Of a stretch of DNA of 40,997 bases, positions 33,240 through 40,997 are shown one piece after another. This DNA comes from Nymphaea colorata (lineage: Eukaryota > Streptophyta > Magnoliopsida > Nymphaeales > Nymphaeaceae). The notes under the pieces are model-generated. The model was not told where the DNA came from. It did no database searches and saw nothing but the letters and a program-made list of their open reading frames with translations. A program made the translations under genes and the position numbers. The DNA lies in contig NW_022204962.1 of the NCBI RefSeq assembly GCF_008831285.2, positions 1-40,997 of the forward strand. Direction: 5' to 3'. Every line of letters starts with the position of its first letter. The stretch's first letter is position 1.

Positions 33240-34124
33240 ATGTATAATTACCAAACATTCCGAAAGAAGCAAGAGCTTTCCCGCAAGTTCGAGGAAATTC
33301 GCAAGGACCACACGCGCACCACCCTGCACAGATAGAGTAACTTTTTTCTCACTCCAGAAAGCAATCCCACCCTAGTTCATTCACACAAAAAACGCATTGA
33401 AGGCTTCATCCTCTCCATGCTCGACAAGCCAGTCCCAGTTACCCAACACACCAATCATCCCCATGCATTTCGCGATCACGATCCTTCAAAAAATCTAGCA
33501 GCCAATGCCTTCTACCTCAAACACTAGAACCAGGCTGAACGCATCAAAGTACACTTGCCATTCACACAGGAAGCGCAAATGCACAGCAGCTCGCTTGACT
33601 AGGTGCCTTTTCGCAATACTTTTTCCCATCGGTTCAGATAGAATGACTCCAAGGCTCGTCCTATGAAGTATAAACCCGTCAGTCATAATTTGCGTCTCAA
33701 GGAGTACCTCGACCAGCAGAGTCTCAATTATCTTCCCAATGCTCCCAACCACAAGCTAGACCGCATTCTCCAACGCACGCAACCTCGCAGCCCAGCTGAT
33801 CGCGAAACTCTCAATAAAACAGTGACCAAGTCTCTCCTCCCACAACTGCACTCCAAAACTTACTTCAAATCCGTAGAAACACTTTTTGCAGAACTGCCCA
33901 AACAGTGGTCCGACGGCGCTATTTATGAAAAGCAAATCACTGCTGAGGAAAGCTATGAGTAGAGCGATGTTGAGGTGAAGCGATAGGCCAAGAAGAGCAA
34001 CGACCACCTCAGTAGAAAAGAAAACTCCCGATAAGCTTTATTGAAATGCAATATGCTGCATGCCAAGGAAGTTCCCAGCCTAACACATTCCCAGTCGAGC
34101 TACAATGGAGCCATCCGTGCCTGA
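33240..34124 (+). CDS. hypothetical protein, 294 aa
   Basis: A single unbroken frame runs from ATG 33240 (MYNYQTFRKKQELSRKFEEI) to UGA 34122-34124. It is rich in His, Gln, Arg and Asn, with no membrane segment and no signal peptide. Short ordered-looking blocks include KRIEGFILSMLDKPVP, KYKPVSHNLRLKEYLDQQ and YFKSVETLFAELPKQWSDG. The C-terminus is Ser/Lys-rich. Twelve or more UAA/UAG codons act as Glu with no slip. I do not recognise it; ciliate axonemal or cortical accessory proteins often have this composition, but that is not evidence. Confidence 0.7.
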
Positions 34125-34234
34125 AGACTGATTCGCGCTTAATACTGTTATCTTAATCATCCTAAATAACAAACAAAATTCTGACATTCTTATAAAGAAT
34201 AATAGTGTCGATTTGAGTGCTATATAACTATCAT

Positions 34235-35448
34235 ATGGACATTCCCGTACCAAAAGAACTGGAGGGAGAACACTCCCATCAGGACGCCCTCTTTCAAATG
34301 TAATCGCAGCTTCTCCAGCCGCAGAAGAGTTCCAAACAGGCGAATAAATACAGGATCTCGTACAAGAAGAGTTTCTAGCCCATCTTGGCGCAGACCCTTC
34401 TTAAAAAAACACTGAACGTCTCATGGAAGGAACGTTACTTCCTCCTTACATCTACTCGCATCCTCTACTACTCGGACTCCTCCATGCAGGAGCTCAAGGG
34501 CTGCTTTATCCTCGCCAGCCTGGTCCAGCATAAACTCTCCATCAAGTTCACTCCGCCTTAAATTTGGTATTGATTCTCCTAGCTAGCTTCACAGTAAAAA
34601 CAGGAGGGGAGGTCGAGTCTGAAAAAACACTTCTTTTGCTAAAAACTGAAAATTCAAATATCTTCAAAGAATGGGAACGAGAACTGAGTAAAGTGCTCCT
34701 ACGGCTCCAAATCCTCACTCCTGAAGATTTGGCTCTCTTTCCAACCATAAAGCCAGAGAACCTGCTTGAGAATAATAGCAAATTAGGCATATCCGAGGGT
34801 AATTTTTGGAACAGGTTGCTCATTTCTATTCCCGAACTAATGAAATATGGGTCGCATATGGACATCATACTCATGAGAAGCAAAAACCCCATTTTTTACT
34901 TGCACCGCTTCTTGATGCGATCGCACTTCGATCACGTGGGGATCTTGGTGAAGGATGAGACAGAACGGCTGTTTGTGCTGTAGGCCATCCAATCAAAGGG
35001 AGTTTGCCTGTCTAGCCTCGACAGCCTCCTGCTCACCTTCCACGAAGAGTATGAGGAGCTGGCCTATCGTAAACTAATCGTGAAAGGAAACGCCTCTCTC
35101 CATATCGAGCATTTGGAAAGCTACATCAATAATATCCTTGGAAGCAAGTATGAACTCAGTCTTACCAAACTATTCCTCGACAATACCGTCGATTACGCTG
35201 GCAAGGAAGGAGAAAGTCCCAACGATAAGGAAAAGTCTGCAAAGGAAGAAAAAACATACTTTTGTTCTTAACTAGTTGCCGATATTTATCTCAAATTCGG
35301 TATTCTGGCATAGGGAAGGAGCAATAATTTTTGGCCAAAAGACTTCGAGGAGGATTAAATGGCTCTAGCAAAGGATTTCAGGCTGAGTCCCCTAATGCGT
35401 GTGCAGCTAGCAGAGGCACCTGATTCTTCAGAGGTGTCCTCTAATTGA
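34235..35448 (+). CDS. PH domain plus permuted papain-like (NlpC/YiiX-type) domain protein, ~395 aa
   Basis: It starts at ATG 34235 (MDIPVPKELEGE). A PH domain follows (KKTLNVSWKERYFLLTSTRI, LYYSD, GCFIL), with a 20-nt intron at 34567-34586 and the closing helix FKEWERELSKVLL. The C-terminal half matches the permuted papain-like YiiX/NlpC fold: DIILMRSKNP, FDHVGILVKDE with the catalytic His, then KTYFCSELVADIYLKFGIL with the catalytic Cys. The Glu of FCSELV is UAA (35269-35271). PH domains bind phosphoinositides, so a membrane-recruited thiol peptidase, amidase or acyltransferase is a reasonable inference. The stop is UGA 35446-35448; a spliced extension into the next 250 bases is possible. 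Confidence 0.75.
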
Positions 35449-36019
35449 TTTAATTTTCCTACCTATTACCTGTAAAAGAGTAACAACTTTATTAAGATCA
35501 GGCCAGGGACTATGCTCGCTTCCTCGATGTGGGGAGGCGAGAAACAACGGTCAAGAAATGGTTCCTTCTTCGCTTGCTGGAAGCTCCAGAGGCTATAGAA
35601 AGCGTTGATTCTCGACTATTCCGTTCCCTTTCTTCCTCCTACAGCGCCGCCTTTGAAAGAGGAGTAAGGTAGACTTCCGGATCCACTCCAACGCAGCCAT
35701 TCCACCCATCTACGGGTATATGCTGAGGCCAAACATGTTCTCTAAACGTTTAGGGCAAGTTCATCTCAAACCGATTCCTGCTATTGGCGTGGTTTCTAAT
35801 ATCTCTCGGGGTATGGCGGTATTAGCTGTGGCGGAATCTTCCGGTATTATGGAGATGAGGATGCATGTTTCTGTTTTCCAAACGCGACTATTTATTTATT
35901 TTATCGGGAGTGCGATTCGATTAATAAAATCAACAGTGATTTACCTGTGATGTTGATTTGGTGCGGTTGATTGTTGATTGCGGATCGGCAGAATCAAAGG
36001 ATTATAATCTGTTGCTCAA
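35449..36019 (+). other. 570-base stretch without a firm gene; possible exon at ~35503-35672
   Basis: From about 35503 one frame reads ARDYARFLDVGRRETTVKKW, then LLRLLEAPEAIESVDSRLF and SLSSSYSAAFERGV, which looks coding and helical. It could be a C-terminal exon of the PH/papain gene, reached through a roughly 70-base intron, or a separate small gene. Beyond about 35720, weaker reading frames exist in several phases and I cannot choose between them. The last 100 bases are AT-rich and likely the promoter of the SCAMP-like gene. Confidence 0.3.
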
Positions 36020-36590
36020 ATGATTGAAAACTAGAAGACACCCTCCCTCGATAAACAGCAGGAAATATAGTGGGACCACTATAACTACCCTCCCGTCCTA
36101 CGCATCTTGCACTTCACCCCCAATTAAATCCCGCAGGACCGCAAGTTTCTTGTACTATCGCTCTTCGCCTTGCACCTGACCAGTGTGGGCGTGTCACTGC
36201 TCAACTTCATCGATAACTGCATCGAGGGCGGGCTCGGCATCCTCTACTCAATACTCTTCACATTCATTTTGTTCCTCTCCTTCTCTATCTCTTCTATCGC
36301 GGTATTCATGAGCTAAAATAGGCCTGACTGGCATTTGCAAGCCCGGAAGCAGTCTGAAAATGTTCCTCATCGTGCAGCCTATCGCAGTGGTGTTATAAAT
36401 CGTGGGATCGATTGTGAATTTCCTCGGCTTCAATGGATTTATCCGCGTTTCTGAGATGTTTAACGAGGGAAGAGGAGGCGCAGGTGTTCTGGGATTGATT
36501 GTGGCGCTTATATACCTGGCGATGGGAGTGTTTTCGGCATTCATCTATATCAGGATTCTACGTGAGCGGGCAAATTTTAAGGCCAGTTGA
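36020..36590 (+). CDS. SCAMP-like four-TM secretory carrier membrane protein
   Basis: It starts at ATG 36020 (MIENEKTPSLDKQQ). The soluble N-terminus ends with YNYPPVLRILHFTPNEIPQD, which resembles the SCAMP motif NWPP..P..HH.I..EIP; the Glu before IP is UAA. Four hydrophobic segments follow: FLVLSLFALHLTSVGVSLL, GILYSILFTFILFLSFSI, MFLIVQPIAVVL and GVLGLIVALIYLAMGVF. A one-base loss near 36358 must be bridged between TM2 and TM3. SCAMPs cycle between Golgi, endosomes and plasma membrane. The match is by motif and topology, not strong identity, so another four-TM family cannot be excluded. Confidence 0.6.
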
Positions 36591-36597
36591 TGTCAAT

Positions 36598-36795
36598 ATG
36601 TTATATAGTGATCACGATCTTACACTCGACGCCAATACCATGCAAAATCAAGCTAATTCCTCATTTGATGGATAAGCATATGATAAGATCGATAAAATAT
36701 TGAAGGTTATTATGGATAAATCTTAAAATGGTAAAAAATATGTCGATTAATATGGTTTATTGATTTTGGGTAGGATGATAGGTAAAGTTGGCTGA
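36598..36795 (+). CDS. possible small protein, 65 aa
   Basis: A short frame runs from ATG 36598, eight bases after the upstream stop, to UGA 36793-36795 with three UAA codons as Glu. It reads MLYSDHDLTLDANTMQNQ and then YDKIDKILKVIMDKSENGKK. There is no domain, no membrane segment and no spacer for a promoter. The region may instead be the 3' UTR of the SCAMP-like gene plus the promoter of the ORP gene. Confidence 0.25.
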
Positions 36796-36979
36796 TATGA
36801 TTTGTAATGAAGATGATGCTTTGTGTAGTTCAATAAGGTTGATAATTGATAATCTACTCGAGCTGCATTTCATTAATTTAATAGTGTATGAAGGGCGACT
36901 AGTTTTCGCAGAAGCTGGAGCTGATGTAAGCCCAAAAGGACCTAAATGACCTAAAGCAGCCCAGCTAGTCCCTCCCTCC

Positions 36980-39586
36980 ATGCTGGCCAAATTAAACTAT
37001 CTTGACTCCCTCATCAAGGGTGATAAAGTCAGTGAGAGCCTTGTTGAGCAGCTCCCCTTCTTCGAACGCCAAACCCTAGAATAACTCAAAACCGATGCGC
37101 AGATAGCCCTCTTCACCAGCATCATACGGTGCCTGGCAGGGAAGGAAGTGATCACCTATTTCCGCAGAGAGCGTGCCTACCTGCGGAAGGAAAAAGGTTT
37201 CTTTGGGTGGAAGAAGTGTTACTTGGACTGTAACACTCGACAGGTCACTCTCTTCGACTCGCGTGCAGCCTCAGTTCCCTTTCAGCAGCTCGAGATTGCC
37301 CACCTGTGGGTGTCCAGATATTACAAATACTATAAGAAAAAAACGATCTTTGCAGTCTACCACAACAGCATTAAATATGTGTTGGGATTCGATCAGGAAA
37401 GCAGCTGCAAAAGGATACACACTACTCTCACTTAGCTTGTCTGCTAGCATCGGCAATGGCAATGCACCAAATTTGACCCGCTTAAACCATAGCAACAGCA
37501 GTCTACTCTTAAGCTAGGTCCTGAAAGCAGGCAAGTATAGGAGGCAATTATTTGCGAATAATTATAGTTTTTGAGCAGTCTTCAAGCTCGCTTAACAAAC
37601 TATGACCTCTCGGATACAGGGTTTAAGCTCTTAAAAAACATTTAGCATGGCAGAATTATGGTAAACTAAGCTCGCAGCATCATCAGAGTCAGTATGATCT
37701 TAAAGGATGTCAACTAGCTGTCTCTGCTGGAAAACTATGTACTGCAGGAGTGGAATACCAGTGTACAAAAACTGGCTATGCTAAACAGGCCACGCAAGAA
37801 CTCTTACTTGGCTCATCTTCGCACAAACAAGTACAGCATGATCTCATACCCTCGAGAGTGCCTTCTCTCAATCGTATACTACCAGCCGTGTTCTTGCCGC
37901 AGCGAACCGACTCTATAGGGAAACTCTTACCTACTGATTGAAAGTGTTCCTAACGAAAATGAACCAGCTCCGTCGGGAGTGGTAAGGATGGATATGAAGC
38001 AGGTCGTTGAAATTGCAAAGAGTAACGAGGATAACAATCTGCTGCTGATGACAGTAACAATCGAAGCTGATTTCAAGGGCTATGCAACTCCCCAAGACAA
38101 CACAACAATGGCTCTCCACTTGATTGGCAACTTGGCAGAACTGGTTAGCTACACTCTCAAGCATCCTCGCCAGACCATGTTCTAGGCTTCACCTTGTCCC
38201 TGCAAGCATTAGGGACGCAGAAGAAGCTCAAGAATCGTCAGTGATTTTTCCCTTCCCTCGGAGCAAAACTTATCCAACGATGATGAGTTTTCAGAAAGAG
38301 ATGCCTCTCGCGCACATTCTAGGAAAGCCAGCCTAAAAAACCACGAAAGTGATATGATCTTAGTACTGGAAGCCACACTTAGGGGAGTGCGAAATTAATC
38401 AATTTTAGAAATGATGAAACTTAAAAAGCATGAAAGTTACGCCTTACGCCATCGCTTCACTGATAAGGATGAATTCTTTTGCACATTCAAAGGAGAAAAT
38501 AGGGATTTCCTGCAGCAGGGTAAGAGATGGCTGCTAAAAGACGACCAATACTACTTCACCGATGAGGAGGCCCTTGCTGCGCAAAAGATATCCTTAAAAT
38601 GATCATCAAACAGCTCGGCTCTAATCTCCTTGCAGGAAAATCTGTCATGAATATGTCTCTTCCTGTTAAATCTTCGACAAATGCTCAATGCTTGAAATCA
38701 TTGCGGACAGTCTTGGGTTTATGCCTCATTATTTGACACGAGCTACAAAGACAAATGATCCTTAGAGCAGGTGAAGCTAGTTACATGTGCCTTTCTGTTT
38801 ATGTCTGCCACTTCCCCCAACGTCTAAAAGCCTTTTAATCCCATTCTAGGAGAGACATATCAGGGCAATATTGGTGGATTCAGTGTTGCCTTATAGCAAA
38901 TTTCACACCATCCGCCGATTAGTGCCATATACATGAAGTCGAAGGATGTGGAGTTTTATGGGAATTTCGAGGTTACGGTGGACATGGGACTGAACTCAGC
39001 CTATTCAAAGGTTAATAGTTGGTTTCATCTCAAGATCTTCCCACCAACTCATAATTCAAGATCAAAATGCCTGATATTGAGCTGGGTGGACTCATGTACG
39101 GCGGTCGCACACTCAAGCTGGCCCACAAAGGCTATGTCTATTAGCGAAACTCACGTCTTCTCTGCGAAATGTCGATCGGGAAAGATAAAAAACGCATATA
39201 TGAGCGTCAGAAGCTAGGTCCAGCTGATCTCGCAGGAGGAATCTTTAAAGTAAGGCCAGAATTTGGCTAAAAAGTATTATCTCAAACTGGCAAAAAGGCA
39301 TTTTAAGGATTGAAGCCAGAAGACGTTTTATAAAGCTGCTGCTTCCTCTCAGGAAAGTGGTATGGGAATATTAGCTTCGACGAAGTCCCTACAAATCAAT
39401 AACTGACGGACCATTCCCTTAAAAATGTTTCAAGAACAAGTACCTCTTGCCTTCAGATGCCCTGTTCAGGGAAGACGTCATTTTAAGATCTGGAAGGACA
39501 ACGCTGGTTCAAACCGTTAGAAGTAGCGTTTAGAGAACATCCAGCGTGCTGACCGCAAATTACGTGAGCGAATGAAGCCGAAGTGA
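36980..39586 (+). CDS. PH-START-ORD oxysterol-binding-protein-related lipid transfer protein, ~865 aa
   Basis: It starts at ATG 36980 (MLAKLNYLDSLIKGDK). A PH domain lies at about 37140-37440 (KEKGFFGWKKCYLDCN, KKKTIFAVYHNSIKYVLGF). A START-like lipid-binding domain follows at about 37590-38165 (EWNTSVQKL, SYPRECLLSIVYYQ, SGVVRMDMKQV, IEADFKGYATP). After a basic Ser-rich linker comes the OSBP-related domain at 38600-39586: SLPVEIFD, TSPNVEKPFNPILGETYQG, EQISHHPPISA, GGLMYGGRT, and the end LENIQRADRKLRERMKPK. Glu in NVEKPF (38825-38827) and EQISHH (38894-38896) is UAA and UAG. The PH-START part is 1.6 kb with no slip; slips occur near 38599, 38664 and 38764 and later in the ORD. Such proteins move sterols or phospholipids between organelles. 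Confidence 0.88.
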
Positions 39587-39665
39587 GTTAGTTTTCTTGA
39601 TGTTTTGCACTAATAATAAGGTCGTTGGTGACTTAATAAGCTGATTATTAAACGGATCAATTTGA

Positions 39666-40843
39666 ATGAGCTACCTGGAGGGCATCGTGCGCACCTTCGC
39701 AGAAGACATCACGCGTCACCGCAAGTACAACTACAGCCATGATGGACTTGAAGACTACCTCCTCGCCCACCCTCAAGTTGGCTGCATCACCTGCAAAGTT
39801 CCTAACGCTCGCTAGGAGAACCTGGAAACCATGCTTCTCAAGGCAGGAAGCTCACGAACTTGTATTGTCTATGCGCATGGACTTGGCTCCAATAAACTGG
39901 AAGCCCTTTCCCTAGCCAAGTACTTCCCCAAGCATGGCTTTGACATATGTGCATTTGACTTTTCAGGGAGTGGACGCAGCGAAGGCAACTATACTTCTTA
40001 CGGACTGCTGGAGCAAGATGACGTGCGTGCAATATTGTCATTTCTGGACAGCAACTACAGTTATTAGTCGTATGTTTTATGGGGGAGGTCGATGGGCTCG
40101 GTGTCTGTGGTGCTGAGCCAAGGAGTGTCTCTCCATAAAAAAGTAAGATGCTTAGTCTTGGATAGTCCCTTCAGCTCGTTTGAAAAAGTAGCAGTTTAAA
40201 TTGCTTCAAAGAAGTCATTTATTCCTCAGTTTATGATGGGACTGCTGATTGAACCGCTCAAGGACTACTGCAACTCCCAACACACCATAGATCCTTTTCA
40301 AATCGACATACCTAAATGCCTTCAAAAAATAGATTGCAAAGTTCTTCTCCTTTATTCAAAAAATGACTCAGTAGTTAGCCATACACACGCACTTGAACTG
40401 GCCAAAAGCTGCAGAAGAACACCTTTTCAGATATAAATTCAAGAAGATCATAACATGCAGCGTTCCAGAGACACCATACGTAAATTCTGCACTTTATTGA
40501 CCGATGCATCAATGATTGCACCCGCAAAACGCTTGTTTCTCGCTCAAAAGGCATTTCAGTGGCTTCAAAAGGCAAGGAACCCTCAGTGCGTACTGGCAGT
40601 AAGGTCAAACTAACCATTTCCGAAGCCAGTCTGGAGAACTGCAACAGGTCCATCAAGACGATAGCCAGCTTGAACAAGTCTATTGAATACTCCAAGCGTT
40701 TCGATACTGATACGTCTCCAAACAAGCGCAGAAAGATAGGAGCCATTAGCTCTGTATGCATAGAGGATAGGCTGAACCAGTTGGCAAACAAGGAAAATAT
40801 AAAGCCTTCTCTAAACATGATGCGAAAAAATCGTTTCAGATGA
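39666..40843 (+). CDS. alpha/beta hydrolase (serine hydrolase)
   Basis: It starts at ATG 39666 (MSYLEGIVRTFAEDI) and ends with UGA 40841-40843. The fold is clear: oxyanion-hole HGLGSNK, strand FDICAFDFSGSGRSEG, nucleophile elbow WGRSMGS, acid loop SKNDSVVS and catalytic His in EDHNMQRS. This resembles the ABHD13/17-type thioesterase-like cytosolic hydrolases. A C-terminal tail of about 95 aa (NKRRKIGAISS, DRLNQLANKENIKPSLNMMR) is joined by a one-base slip near 40555 and is not part of the usual fold. The stop lies 57 bases from the telomere, so the 3' UTR is very short. Substrate unknown. Confidence 0.87.
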
Positions 40844-40900
40844 GCCAACACATGATATTTGCAATTTAAGCGGGTTTTTCATACTTCAATATATGAGGAT

Positions 40901-40997
40901 GGGGTTGGGGTTGGGGTTGGGGTTGGGGTTGGGGTTGGGGTTGGGGTTGGGGTTGGGGTTGGGGTTGGGGTTGGGGTTGGGGTTGGGGTTGGGGTTG
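40901..40997. repeat. right telomere, G4T2 repeats
   Basis: Sixteen perfect GGGGTT units plus one G run to the end of the window, in the mirror orientation of the left telomere. The last unique bases read ATATGAGGAT. Together with the left end this shows a telomere-capped 41-kb linear chromosome. Confidence 0.98.

Noticed and set aside
1-40997. Interpretation as a pseudogene-rich or degenerate region because of many in-frame UAA/UAG
   Set aside because: These codons fall at conserved Glu positions and all proteins end cleanly at UGA, so reassignment explains them far better than decay.
1-40997. Tetrahymena/Paramecium code (UAA/UAG = Gln)
   Set aside because: Gln at the DEAH box, EQISHHPP, FCSELV and SYSEATWE sites would contradict family conservation; Glu fits all of them.
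1-40997. Mobile elements, CRISPR arrays or operon-like polycistrons
   Set aside because: No transposase, integrase, terminal inverted repeats or spaced direct repeats were seen; same-strand gene runs have individual spacers and no shared pathway.

Overview
This window appears to be a complete, very compact ciliate macronuclear chromosome. It begins with C4A2 repeats (1-45) and ends with 16 G4T2 repeats (40901-40997). Genes run almost to both ends: the last stop codon lies 57 bases from the right telomere and the first open frame starts within about 80 bases of the left one. Only UGA acts as a stop. UAA and UAG fall inside conserved domains exactly where glutamate is invariant or strongly preferred, for example the DEAH box of a CHD remodeller, the EQ.SHHPP motif of an oxysterol-binding protein and FCSELV of a papain-like domain. 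They therefore read as Glu, not Gln. That is the nuclear code described for peritrich ciliates (translation table 30), so the source is probably a peritrich (Vorticella/Carchesium/Campanella relatives). GC content is moderate, unlike Tetrahymena or Paramecium. Introns are tiny: ten of the sixteen I could place with confidence are exactly 20 nt, the rest 17-26 nt.

Layout, left to right: a small coiled-coil gene (+); a tubulin-tyrosine-ligase-like gene (-); a TMBIM/Bax-inhibitor membrane protein, a mitochondrial-type protein and a 71-aa protein (+); an SK-like K+ channel (-); a spacer with two structured GC-rich blocks that may be small RNAs; a giant CHD-type remodeller with chromo-, bromo-, SNF2 and PHD-like domains (+, 6492-11985); a 770-aa coiled-coil protein and two tandem mitochondrial carriers (-); a small basic protein (+); a hypothetical, an SCP/NIF phosphatase and a Tousled-like kinase (-). 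From 21181 to the right telomere every gene is on the + strand: coiled-coil protein, choline-transporter-like protein, Kelch-MORC-like protein with a degenerate ATPase, coiled-coil protein, alpha-galactosidase, MGC-starting protein, TPR protein, cyclin, hypothetical, PH plus papain-like protein, SCAMP-like protein, PH-START-ORD lipid-transfer protein, and an alpha/beta hydrolase.

The genes do not form one pathway. Themes are chromatin (CHD, MORC-like, TLK), lipid handling (ORP, CTL), cilia/cytoskeleton (TTLL, coiled coils) and membranes. Many frames are interrupted by net one-base losses, mostly in short homopolymers. I treat these as probable assembly errors, or less likely unusual decoding, and give the gene spans across them. 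I saw no mobile element, CRISPR array or tRNA gene. Coordinates of starts and most introns are my reading of the sequence, not transcript-verified.
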